A model generated the notes under the pieces. The model was not told the origin of the DNA and searched no databases. It worked only from the letters and a program-made list of their open reading frames with translations. Shown piece after piece: positions 12,444-22,100 of a DNA stretch of 64,000 nt. The DNA is from Adineta vaga. Taxonomy: Eukaryota; Rotifera. The translations under genes and the position numbers were made by a program. Within the stretch, counting starts at the first letter, position 1; the number at the start of each line of letters is the position of its first letter. Where the stretch lies: contig CP075496.1 of assembly GCA_021613535.1 (NCBI GenBank), forward strand, positions 11,780,001 to 11,844,000. Direction: 5' to 3'.

Positions 12444-13118
12444 ATGGCTTTAAGTGCATCATTTGCAATAGTTTGGCTCGATTCTCATATTGGTTTACCT
12501 ACTGAATGTAGACAATTAAAATCTTTATTTCAAACTGATCTTGCTCCTGTAGTAGCAGGAACTCCTGTCGATCCAATTGATGAATTGATCTGTTGTATAC
12601 AAACATATTGTGCACCAATTTCATTTGCAGCAAACATCGATGATGTATTACAACTTATTCGAGAGCTTTCATTCGATCTAAAACAGATTATCTTGATTTC
12701 TTCTGGTTCATTGGGACAACTTATTCTTCCAAAACTTCGAGAACATGGACTGATTTTACATTCATGCTATATATTCTGTGGTAATATGGCAGGTAATGTG
12801 GCGTGGGCAGTAGAATATCTTGAAGATGATTTGGAAATACAAATGTTTGATTTTGAAACGAGTCTTTTAGTACGTTTATCAAGAGATTTAAGTAAGGAAT
12901 TAATTAAACAAGGAGAAGGATTATTAAACAATAATCCAAAATCAGCTTTAAAATATTTTGAATGTGCTCGTTCATTAGCTGAAACTGCTGTCGCACGTGA
13001 TATGCCAAACGATAGAAACGATCCTCATCGACCGTCAACGACACATCGACAAATTTTAGATGGTGATAATGGACTCATTGCACGAGCTAGACGAGCCTGT
13101 AATGGTACTCCTTCCTAA
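12444..13118 (+). CDS. Stand-alone VWLD receiver-like domain protein
   Basis: Single-exon gene, 224 aa. Residues 1 to about 135 have the pattern of a domain I know from the N-terminus of many bdelloid TPR and NAD-arginine ADP-ribosyltransferase proteins: FAIVWLDSHIG at the start, an acidic loop, then ILISSGSLGQLILPKL and the CYIFCGN signature with a following Trp. The fold resembles a response-regulator or flavodoxin-like alpha/beta domain; function is not established. Here the usual downstream TPR or transferase domain is absent: after a helical stretch with KSALKYFECARSLAETA the protein ends in a basic, Asp/Arg-rich tail. The family match is from memory and is inference; the intronless structure and the patterns quoted are seen directly. 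Confidence 0.65.
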   Translation: MALSASFAIVWLDSHIGLPTECRQLKSLFQTDLAPVVAGTPVDPIDELICCIQTYCAPISFAANIDDVLQLIRELSFDLKQIILISSGSLGQLILPKLREHGLILHSCYIFCGNMAGNVAWAVEYLEDDLEIQMFDFETSLLVRLSRDLSKELIKQGEGLLNNNPKSALKYFECARSLAETAVARDMPNDRNDPHRPSTTHRQILDGDNGLIARARRACNGTPS

Positions 13119-13563
13119 ATGTATCGATCATATAAACATGTCTGTTTGATTTTTATGCAATTTGTTTTTCAAACAGAGAACATTATATCAAAAGATTTGA
13201 ATCTATTTTGACTCGATCAAACAAATTTTGCAAAAGTCAGTGAATTAATACTTTTTGGCTGTTTTCAAGGATCTTTTTCTAATATTCTCCAATATATTGT
13301 AACTGCTTTACAACATATTTGCTTGTTTTTCTTCTTACCCTTTCAGCTAGTTTGTAAAAAGCATCAACACTTAAATATATTAGTAGATAATTCTTGCTTC
13401 TTGAAGCATGTCAAGCAGAGCAACATACAGCTACATTTAATTAAACCGTAGTAAACAACTTGAAAATCGATGAATTAGAGTTCTTTGATCAAAAGATATT
13501 GCTCATTTAGCGATATTGTTATATCTCAAACAAAGAATAAATAATGGGTAAGGATAATATATG
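13119..13563. other. Spacer left of the MITE-like element
   Basis: AT-rich spacer of 445 bp with no open frame worth calling and no recognised element. It separates the VWLD gene from the left inverted repeat. Confidence 0.4.
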
Positions 13564-13604
13564 TACAGGTTGATTCATCTATTTTCGCTCATTTTTCTTC
13601 AGTT
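13564..13604 (+). repeat. Left terminal inverted repeat of the MITE-like element
   Basis: A 41 bp arm that pairs with 14081-14120 in reverse complement, starting TACAGGTTGATTC and ending CTTCAGTT. Confidence 0.85.
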
Positions 13605-14080
13605 AATTCTATTTGATTAAAATCGCACTGTGATAAAAAAAAGAGATGAAAGATCTTAAGATACAATCAAAAAGGATTTTTTTTCTTGGAAATTCCAAGA
13701 CGCTGTTTCAAATAAATTTTAATAATTATGCTTTACTAAGTAAATGGATATTTTTCGCTTTTATGTATCCTGATGGATCATTGAATCCTCTTTTAAAGAA
13801 TATATCTTTAATTCAACTTATTTTTTAGTTGACTGAAAAATTCGAAAATTTTGTCAATTATCATCTTTTCAAGTAGATTATAGTTCCTAACTTCTTTAAC
13901 TCATTTTCCAATTAAATATGAGCTTGTAAAATTAGTTCTTCATTGGTTTTAGAATTTGTGAGTTCTTTGGCCTAAAGACGCGGTAAATCTAATCAAAACT
14001 AGATTATCTGATACAGCAGTCAATGCACTGTCCAACCATATAAAAATAAAAAACTACTAAAGCTTTGTCGAACTATAGAC

Positions 14081-14120
14081 AACTGAAGAAAATGAGCAAA
14101 AATAGATGAATCAACCTGTA
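14081..14120 (-). repeat. Right terminal inverted repeat of the MITE-like element
   Basis: A 40 bp arm, reverse complement of 13564-13604 with about one mismatch and one single-base gap; outer end reads AACCTGTA on the plus strand. Confidence 0.85.
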
Positions 14121-14672
14121 TATCAGGACGAAAAGAACAGAAAATTATTTATGTAAGATACGAAACAATAAGCATATTTGTTTGTGCTCTTCCTACGTAC
14201 ATCATACCACCTCTCCTACTCAGAATGCCACTTATGAGAGCAAGTAAACGTACGAAGATGTGAGAGAATGAGTTATCATTACTAATGCTTATGATTCACA
14301 TCGATATTATTGTGAAAGATGCATGATATTAATAATATTCTAAGCCAATACTGGTATAATCATATGAAGTTATTCAAGAAAAAGAAATTCAAAGAATTTT
14401 TTCTATATCAAACATCACGTCATTGATGTTGAAGAGCATTGTTAGATTGAAAATATTATTTTTTCTGTTTGTGATTAATCATTGACATCCAACAATAATT
14501 CCTTTTTCTTCAAATTTAATTGTCGGTTTTTTAATCCTACACTCGATAAGTGTATTTTGATCATAATTCGAAAGAAGAAGAAAACTTCCAACATACGATC
14601 GGATGGTATAAATATAGTTGATCGTCGTCAAAAGCTAACATACAGGTGACAAAGCAGAGAAAAGGTCTTCCA
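14121..14672. other. Spacer upstream of the KY-like gene
   Basis: AT-rich spacer of about 550 bp. It ends with an acceptor-like ACATACAG (AG at 14644-14645) 27 bp before the ATG. Nothing else recognised. Confidence 0.4.
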
Positions 14673-16391
14673 ATGGGTTGTAAACTGAGTAAAGTTGATC
14701 AACCATCGACATTTATTGGCATCTGTGGTTCAATTGATCTTTCACCTGCAGATAATCAAGCATTCACTTTAACTGTTCGTAAACAACGACAGTCATCTAT
14801 CGATAATACTTCTTATCGTAAAGCTATCGATAAATGGCGACCATCATCGATCGAAGAATTAGTTAGATCGATTAAGAAACTCGCTCGTCGTGGCAATCAA
14901 ATCGATCGAGCTTGGATTATTTTCTATTGGATTAGTCAAAATATTTCTTATGATATAACTACTCTTAACAATCGAAATGGATCACAAAATGCCAATGCTG
15001 TATTTGAAAGTAAACGAGCAGTTTGTGAAGGTTATGCATTAATTTATGCTGATTTATGTCAACAAACAGGAATTCAATGTCGAAAAGTCAGTGGTTACTC
15101 AAAAGGATCGGGATTTGTTTTACGTCAAACGAAATTTGAGAAAACTGATCATGCGTGGAATATTATCACGCTTGACAATGGTCATTCGTATTTCATTGAG
15201 TCAACATGGGGATCAGGTCATTCTGAACAAAAAACAAATCAATTTAAAGCAGAGTTAGTTTCCCATTATTTTATGTGTCCACCAGAACATATGATTTATC
15301 AACATTTACCTGAAGATCCTAGTTGTCAATTATTAGCAAATCCAATTACGATGAATGAATTTCTTATGTTACCTCGTGTATATTCAACATTTTTTACATC
15401 AAATCTACAGATTATTTCACCTGTTGATTCGAATAGAATCGCTCTAATTGAAAACCAATCGTATGGAGAAGTACTTATTCGTACATCGAATAATAATACC
15501 ATATTATGTGGTTCATTAGTAGATGGTAAAAATATACAGATAGAAGGTGCATCTTTCTTGTATTCGGATAAGAATGATTCAACGTTGTGGCGATGTCAAT
15601 TTGCTCCACCAGAAGCAGGAAAATACACGGTTGAAATTTATGCTGGTAAAAAACAAGGAAACACACGGTCATACTCTATTGCTGTTGAATTTGTATTTGA
15701 TGTTACTTGTCGTCTTCAATCGCCAATATCATTCCCATTTACTTGGTCAGAATTTTTTGAGTATAACCTAGAAATCATTAAACCAAAAAACACCCGTTTT
15801 ATTGATTGGCCATCACATGCTAGAAATGGTTATGGTGAGATTCTAATCCGTTCACCACCAAACGTTTATCTTTCTGCACACATGGTAGATACATCTACTG
15901 ATACAGAGGTACAACACGCTACTTTAATGAGCTTTAATCACGAATTAAATCTTTGGCAATGTTTTTTTGTACCCCCTCAATATGAAACTCCATATGATAT
16001 AATATTGTTTGCCAGTTATTTAAATGAAGTCCGATCACATAGTACGGCAAAATTAAGTTTATTACCGGTAACAAAAAGTAACCTGAAACATTCGATGGTA
16101 TTTCCGGAAGTATATTACGGATTCACTGAAAATAAAGTCCAACTGATCGAACCCTTAAATGGTGTCCTTCGGAAAGGTTCTATTGTACACTTTCGCTGTC
16201 GTATACCAGGTGCTCAAGCAATTGGTATGATTGTGGATGGCAATTGGAGTACGCAGGATGAAATAAAACCAGATGAAAATGATGTTTTCGATACCAATAT
16301 CCAAGTTGGACGAAATCATGTCAGTATATGTATAAAAATGAATGTAACAGATCGTTTATTCCACAAATTTTTGAATTACACTGTGAGTTAA
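14673..16391 (+). CDS. Kyphoscoliosis peptidase-like transglutaminase-fold protein, lipidation signal
   Basis: Single-exon gene, 572 aa. The start at 14673 gives MGCKLSKVD, a textbook N-myristoylation signal (Gly2, Ser6) with an adjacent palmitoylatable Cys3; this decides the start against an upstream in-frame GTG. A transglutaminase-like core follows: DRAWIIFYWISQNISYD, then Cys118 in AVCEGYA, His160 in DHAWNI, and ESTWGSG, where the family normally has Asp (DSTWGSG) but this protein has Glu176. The C-terminal 350 residues hold three beta-rich repeats typical of KY (EVLIRTS.., EILIRSPP.., and VQLIEPLNGVLRKG), so it is a full-length KY homologue. Vertebrate KY acts at the muscle Z-disc. Membrane anchoring is inference, and whether Glu supports catalysis is unknown. 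The next gene shares the MGCxxSK start. Confidence 0.85.
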   Translation: MGCKLSKVDQPSTFIGICGSIDLSPADNQAFTLTVRKQRQSSIDNTSYRKAIDKWRPSSIEELVRSIKKLARRGNQIDRAWIIFYWISQNISYDITTLNNRNGSQNANAVFESKRAVCEGYALIYADLCQQTGIQCRKVSGYSKGSGFVLRQTKFEKTDHAWNIITLDNGHSYFIESTWGSGHSEQKTNQFKAELVSHYFMCPPEHMIYQHLPEDPSCQLLANPITMNEFLMLPRVYSTFFTSNLQIISPVDSNRIALIENQSYGEVLIRTSNNNTILCGSLVDGKNIQIEGASFLYSDKNDSTLWRCQFAPPEAGKYTVEIYAGKKQGNTRSYSIAVEFVFDVTCRLQSPISFPFTWSEFFEYNLEIIKPKNTRFIDWPSHARNGYGEILIRSPPNVYLSAHMVDTSTDTEVQHATLMSFNHELNLWQCFFVPPQYETPYDIILFASYLNEVRSHSTAKLSLLPVTKSNLKHSMVFPEVYYGFTENKVQLIEPLNGVLRKGSIVHFRCRIPGAQAIGMIVDGNWSTQDEIKPDENDVFDTNIQVGRNHVSICIKMNVTDRLFHKFLNYTVS

Positions 16392-16999
16392 TATTGTAAG
16401 TTATATTAGAAAATAAACATGATGCAGCAAATCGAGAAAAAAGTGTTTTTATGGGTGTCAAATGACGATGTATCGAGCGTCATAATCACAATTCGACTTT
16501 TTATAACACTTTCAAAGCAATTTCCATAGAGTTTAATCGAACAAATAGTCAAAAGAAAAAATCTTACAAAAATCTTTATTGTCTTGAGAATAAATAAAAG
16601 AAAAACATCTGATATTCGATCTCTCATACTCAAATTAAGGTATTATACAATTCTAAAACACGAATGAATTCATTTGTATCCCAGATTAATAAAGTTCTTT
16701 TAATTTGTCATGTGTTATGTATGATATCGACTGACAACCTTTCCTAAGCATGATCTGCCATTTACAATGACTTCCGAGATAAATTTATTTCAGACTTAAA
16801 TGTAAAGTATTCGACATATTCTTTTGCTTTCCTTCTTATTTGTTGATAAGATAAAAAGTTAACGTGGTCGAATAATTGGTGATATACTGCAATAAAAGAA
16901 TTCATGAAAAAGTAAAAGTAAAAATCTTTTGACAGTTTTATCAACATATTATTGAGTTTTCGTTAGTTATATTTTTATTAAAACAAAGCTTACATTATT
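16392..16999. other. Spacer between the two MGCxxSK genes
   Basis: AT-rich spacer of 608 bp; short open frames on the minus strand are low-complexity and not supported. Likely 3' UTR of the KY-like gene plus promoter of the next gene. Confidence 0.4.
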
Positions 17000-17824
17000 A
17001 TGGGTTGTGACTTTAGCAAGACTGCAACAGTTGTTCCAGTAGGTATTATTTCAGATGAAAAACATCTTTTGGCTAGTATCAACCAAACTGAAGTGAAAGA
17101 GGATGGTTCGACCGATATTCCATCAGAATCCATTCAATCAAAAGTTGTAAGTAGAGTATTATCATCAAAGTCAAACAAGGCAACACAGAATGCTGATTCA
17201 TTAGTATCAAATCATACAAATGAAATCAATTCTAATCAAAGTTTAAGTATGTCAAATCAACCAGATTACCGATCATTATCATCACATTCAAAAGAAGTGA
17301 TGATTCGACCAACAACTGCTCAAACTTGTGTTGTCAAATCATTTCCATCAGAATCTTCAGAAAATGATTCCGATAATGAAACACTCGACGAAGCACATCG
17401 GATGGACTTTCGCTATGATGATATTGTTAGTTCATCATCATCTGCTGACATGGAAAAAACCTTGCAACGTCGATTTATTATTTCAAAATTCAATAATGAT
17501 CAAAATACAATGGTCAATAGTTTTTTCAGTGATTCCGATGAATCATATCCACTGCATCAAAGTATTGTTACATCATCATCATCATCATCATCATTGTCTG
17601 CAGATATATCATCGAAACAGAACATAAAACGAAATATAAATATTGATGAAATTGAATCGAATACTGAACTACGTAGTAGTCTATCAAGTGATTCAGAGTA
17701 TATGATAATACATCAAAATGCAAGGAATAAATTGAAATCTCCCAGTTTAATGACGTCAGATAATCATCAAAAACCAATTGTTTATGAAACATCATACGAA
17801 TCCGAGATTGATTTAGAATCATAA
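17000..17824 (+). CDS. Orphan Ser-rich acidic protein with lipidation signal
   Basis: Single-exon gene, 274 aa, no homologue recognised. It begins MGCDFSKTATVV, a strong myristoylation signal (Gly2, Ser6) plus Cys3, like the neighbouring KY-like protein. The rest is predicted disordered: rich in Ser, Asp, Asn and Glu, with poly-Ser runs (a TCA microsatellite at 17571-17594) and many acidic Ser sites such as SSENDSDNE, SDSDES, SSDSEY and SYESEIDLES that look like casein-kinase-2 type sites. There is no globular domain or transmembrane segment. An intact long frame with codon use like its neighbours and a clean stop support a real gene. A membrane-tethered disordered adaptor is inference. Confidence 0.65.
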   Translation: MGCDFSKTATVVPVGIISDEKHLLASINQTEVKEDGSTDIPSESIQSKVVSRVLSSKSNKATQNADSLVSNHTNEINSNQSLSMSNQPDYRSLSSHSKEVMIRPTTAQTCVVKSFPSESSENDSDNETLDEAHRMDFRYDDIVSSSSSADMEKTLQRRFIISKFNNDQNTMVNSFFSDSDESYPLHQSIVTSSSSSSSLSADISSKQNIKRNINIDEIESNTELRSSLSSDSEYMIIHQNARNKLKSPSLMTSDNHQKPIVYETSYESEIDLES

Positions 17825-18215
17825 TCAATCAAACAGATGAATACTTATTATTTACCTAATGCATCACTGACATTTTATTACATTTATTTCATTGTTAAAC
17901 ATTTGTTAATAAAACACTCGATAGAAAAAAATACAAACTTGTTTTTCAACGAAGTAAAGTATTTTTCTGATCTAATAATATCAATCGTGTAATGTTCTTA
18001 ATTTCTGTAGAAATGGTTTTGTAATGATTAATTTTCTGTCTGATAATATCGTGTACCATAGATAACATATCATTCTCAATGACATAACGATGAAAAATTG
18101 AAAAATTGAAAAATATAGATAGGTGAATAGGTATACTGATTGTTTTCTTTTTCTATCAATTCTACCAACAATTTCATTGGAAACAATAGGAACAAAAACA
18201 AAATCAATAAAAGAA
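17825..18215. other. Convergent 3' spacer
   Basis: A 391 bp AT-rich spacer between convergent gene ends, with AATAAA-like polyadenylation signals near 17909. No gene supported. Confidence 0.4.
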
Positions 18216-18960
18216 TTATTTTTTCTCATTAAAAAATGGTGGTAATAATTCGATTAGTTTTCCAACTGCTAATCTTTCTTCATCAGTTAATGATGTTGAT
18301 GAATTGCTTTGAAATTCAAATCTTAATGTTACAAAATGATAAATAATACTTGATTTTAGTTGTGCAATAATATGTGCAAATAGAAGTGACCAATTGAGAT
18401 CTATACGAGTGACTAATGTCTGCAAAGAATTGATGAATGATTAATTTCTATTTTTGACAAAAAAAGAAAACGTACGTAATCAATTTTTAATGTTGGAATG
18501 TTTGAATGAATACTACGTTTTGACATACGAAGATTTAAGTCAGTAAAAGCACGATTACTATTGTTTGAATTAATATTTAAATTTTCAGTTGATTGCATAA
18601 AATGTCGTTGATATTGAGTGTACAATTGTGAATCTGATTGAGACATATTGTAATATTCATCTACAGTTTTAACATCTAGACGTAAACGAATTCGATCAAA
18701 ATTTTCTGTAAGAATTTCACAGATACGATCCGAGTTTTTGCCATCTATGAATCATCGAATGAAAAACAATAGAAAGGAAAGATAAAAGAAGGTGTAACAA
18801 ACTTATTTGTTTGTTGTTTGATTGATTATGTGGTAAACGAAATAATGGTGATCTACAGTAAAACAATTTATTTATATAAGATAGTTATACAAGTATAGAA
18901 GAATAACTTACTTTCGATCAAGTAATAATTCAATAGTACGATAAATGTCCTTCGCATGAT
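18216..18960 (-). CDS. Uncharacterised conserved-looking protein (5' end unresolved)
   Basis: Minus-strand gene with exons 18960-18912, 18852-18803, 18744-18476 and 18419-18216; introns of about 55-60 bp are GT-AG and all junctions keep frame. The product is read as HAKDIYRTIELLLDRKSPLF, then KNSDRICEILTENFDRIRLR, a Ser/Asn-rich stretch, IDLNWSLLFAHIIAQLKSS and the C-terminus LIELLPPFFNEKK. It appears to be mostly helical. No domain recognised. The exon at 18960 begins in mid-codon after an acceptor, so at least one upstream exon exists between there and the divergent DENND3-like gene at 19151, but I could not place it. The two genes probably share a bidirectional promoter. Confidence 0.65.
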
Positions 18961-19150
18961 CTATGACAAAAAAAGTATCAAAAAACAAAGTACATGATAA
19001 GAGAACAAAACTTAAATCTTTCTAGTATTATTATTATTATTTTAACATGATATTTAGGTAAATAAACATGGTAAAACTGATAAAAATTTATCTCTATAAA
19101 CTGCGCACATCTTATGTGTCATTTCTCTCACAAGATTTTTTGTCTAAAAC

Positions 19151-22100
19151 ATGCCATTATTAAACGCTTTTATTGACTCTGTCGCTTGTGTTGGTTTTAC
19201 ATCAGAACGTGGTGTTTCACTTGATTCGGAATCGAAGAGTAATGGATCTCTTTTTACATCTTCCCTACAACCATCTGTATTGGCTATTGTTAATAACAAT
19301 CATGCTATGTATCCGCAATCACGAAGTAGTGAATTTATTGATCCATTGTATCCACCAGTAGGTCGTATAAGTTCTCATTCAATGCCAACCATCAGGTACG
19401 TCAGGGCGTTCGACACCTATATCACCAATGGGTTCAAGTACGAGAACGTCTAAGCAACAGATAATACCAACTATCTATCATAATTTACCACTTTTTTGTT
19501 TTCCTGATGGTGCTCATGCATCGTGGGAACGAGAAAATGAACGTATACATCATATTGTATTTACGCGAGAAGATGGCAAACGTACTTATGCTCTTATCTT
19601 CACATTTCAACAATCTTTTACGTTAAAAGCAGATAAACCAGATGATGATGGTATCTATCAAATTAATGATGTTCAACGACCAACAGCATATACAAGACGA
19701 ATAAGTGTGTCGAAAATACCTATTGCTATCGATAAACTTAAAACTACATCATCATTACCGACAACAACTACACCTCCGACTGTATCGCTTGCACCTTCTT
19801 CTACCCCAATAACTCCTGTAAAATCACGTTCAAGAAAAATGCCTTCATCATTTCACTTTCCTGAACAACCTTCTGGTAGTCGAGTCCGTTCATCAAGCAC
19901 TGAGAATTTAAATAAACAACCTCATTATGTAACACCAACATTTAGTAGTTATATGAAAAAGTTTGTGATCAAACTGTTTTCTTTCCGTAAGATTTTTATC
20001 TTTATATTATTCTAGTATATCGCCTTCAGCTACACCACCACCAGCACGTTTATCACGTACAAATAGTCAAACTAATTTAGCACCTTTGAATGATGATATA
20101 CCAAATGTGACCACAACTGTTTCACGACCACGGTCTAGTTCAAATGCACTTCAGAAAATACCTACGAGTACAGCACACGCAACTGTAACTAAGGCTCCAA
20201 GTTCAACACCAGTATCAACTCCCATTTCAATTCCAACTTCGAAGAAAACAGTCACTTCAATTCCAACTGTAACACCAGTCTCAACTACAACAAGACCTTC
20301 ACTTGATACAACAAAGCCATTCTATTTACCTCATTGTATTGTTCTGATCCTTCTAATCCGTATTGGACAGAAATGCAAGAAACATTAACAATTATTCATG
20401 ATGAATTGATTCAATCAAAAGTTGAACCAAGTTCAAATGCTTATAAATTTCTAATACAAAAATATGCTTTTCTCGTCTGCAATACACCAGTACCACCAAT
20501 ACCATGGGAACGGTTTTCTCTTTCATTCAGTTTAACACATAATCAATCCGTATTATTATTCGATCCACCCATTAGTACAAATCGTACAGTTATTGATCTC
20601 GATCTATCTATTATTCTTTTAACACTCAATATTGGCAAATTACTTGATGTCTTAGCAGCAATACTAACTGAACAACCAATCATTTTTTTCAGTTCAAATT
20701 ATTCGAAATTAGTAACAACACTCGAATGTCTTCTCTATTTAATCTATCCTTTGAAATGGATTCATATTTATGTTCCATTGGTACCATATGGTTTACTTGA
20801 TCATTATCTTGCAGGTCCACCAGGTGCATATATTATGGGTACACATTCACGTCATCAAGAAATTGTCGAAAAACTTGATAATAGTTTAACATGTAATTTA
20901 GATAATGATAAAAATATTCACATACCAAAGAATATTAATTTTCATAATATTCCTTTTAAAAAACTTCAACGATTTAGCGGTCCAATTACACAATTTCTTG
21001 AAGAGATTAAAAAATCTCGTTCATTACAAAATGTTCATACACCAATTCGTTTACGCGTAGATCAACAACGTGAATTTGAACGTCAACAACGTATTGAAAT
21101 TAATCAAAAAATCACAAAAATCTTTCTCGATCTAATGGTTGATCTATGTGGTGATGCATTACAACCAATCTATTGGACTGTCAATCATCAAAATAGTCCA
21201 ACAAATACATTAACAAGAACATCAACTAGTGAAGGAAAAACGACAAATCATTCTCAAATAGAAACATTTAGTAAAGACAAATATCTTCTTTCGAAAACTG
21301 AAGGTGATGAATTAGAATTCTATCAAGATTTTGTTGCTACAACTGCATTTCAACATCTCATGGAAGAAGAACGAATATCAACATTACCAAGTATATTTCG
21401 ACAAATTTGTCAAATACATTTATTATCAAATGAAGGTCACTTGTATGATCTTAATCATACATTAGAAAATCATACAAATAATCATGTAAATAAATTTCGA
21501 ATATTCTATCTAACTTGTTGTTATTTCTTGTCCGATATAGGATGAATCAACAACAATATTATGTGAATCGATATCTTCACAAATGATTTTACCATTACCA
21601 AATTGGCCGAGTAATGTATCTGCACATTATTTAGATAGTTGTATTGATCTATTTACTGATGAATTAAAAAATGCTGAAAAAGAACGTTCACCAGCTGTAA
21701 TTGCTGTCTATGCTTATCTTCTCGGATGTGCATTATTAGCACGTGGTAATCTTATTGATGGTTTACGTTATCTTTATTTAATTGAAAATCAAAATTTATT
21801 TCCACGAGAATTTATTGAAACAAAAATTATTCCTCGTCTTTTGGATGAACATCTCTTGGATATATTCATTCATGAACCATTTTATATGAATGCACCAGAA
21901 TGGAAGAAAGTTCAAACACGTCCTTCTCTACATTTGTCAAAAATTGATCTTGTTGAAAGTGGAAATTCATTTGATGAATCGATATCGACGAAATCATCGA
22001 ATGAATTCGATACTAATAATGATATGATTTTTATTGAAAATACTCTTACTTATGACCAATTTAGTGAACATATTCATCGTTTGAATATTGTTGTTGATAA

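Larger units (their letters stand above)
13564..14120. mobile_element. MITE-like non-autonomous element, 40-bp TIRs
   Basis: Positions 13564-13604 and 14081-14120 are near-perfect inverted repeats beginning TACAGGTTGATTCATC; by eye they differ by one substitution and one base in a T run. The outer TA on each side and a CAGG-type terminus suit a Tc1/mariner-like TA insertion, with the TA either duplicated target or terminus. The 557 bp interior codes for no transposase: the only open frame (13646-13828, 60 aa) resembles nothing I know. So this looks like a miniature inverted-repeat element, moved in trans if at all. Superfamily assignment is inference. Confidence 0.75.

Noticed and set aside
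13646-13828. 60-codon frame inside the MITE-like element
   Set aside because: No similarity to any transposase; chance frame in AT-rich DNA.
17568-17828. Minus-strand open frame with a poly-Met run
   Set aside because: Antisense shadow of the TCA repeat coding for poly-Ser in the orphan gene at 17000-17824.
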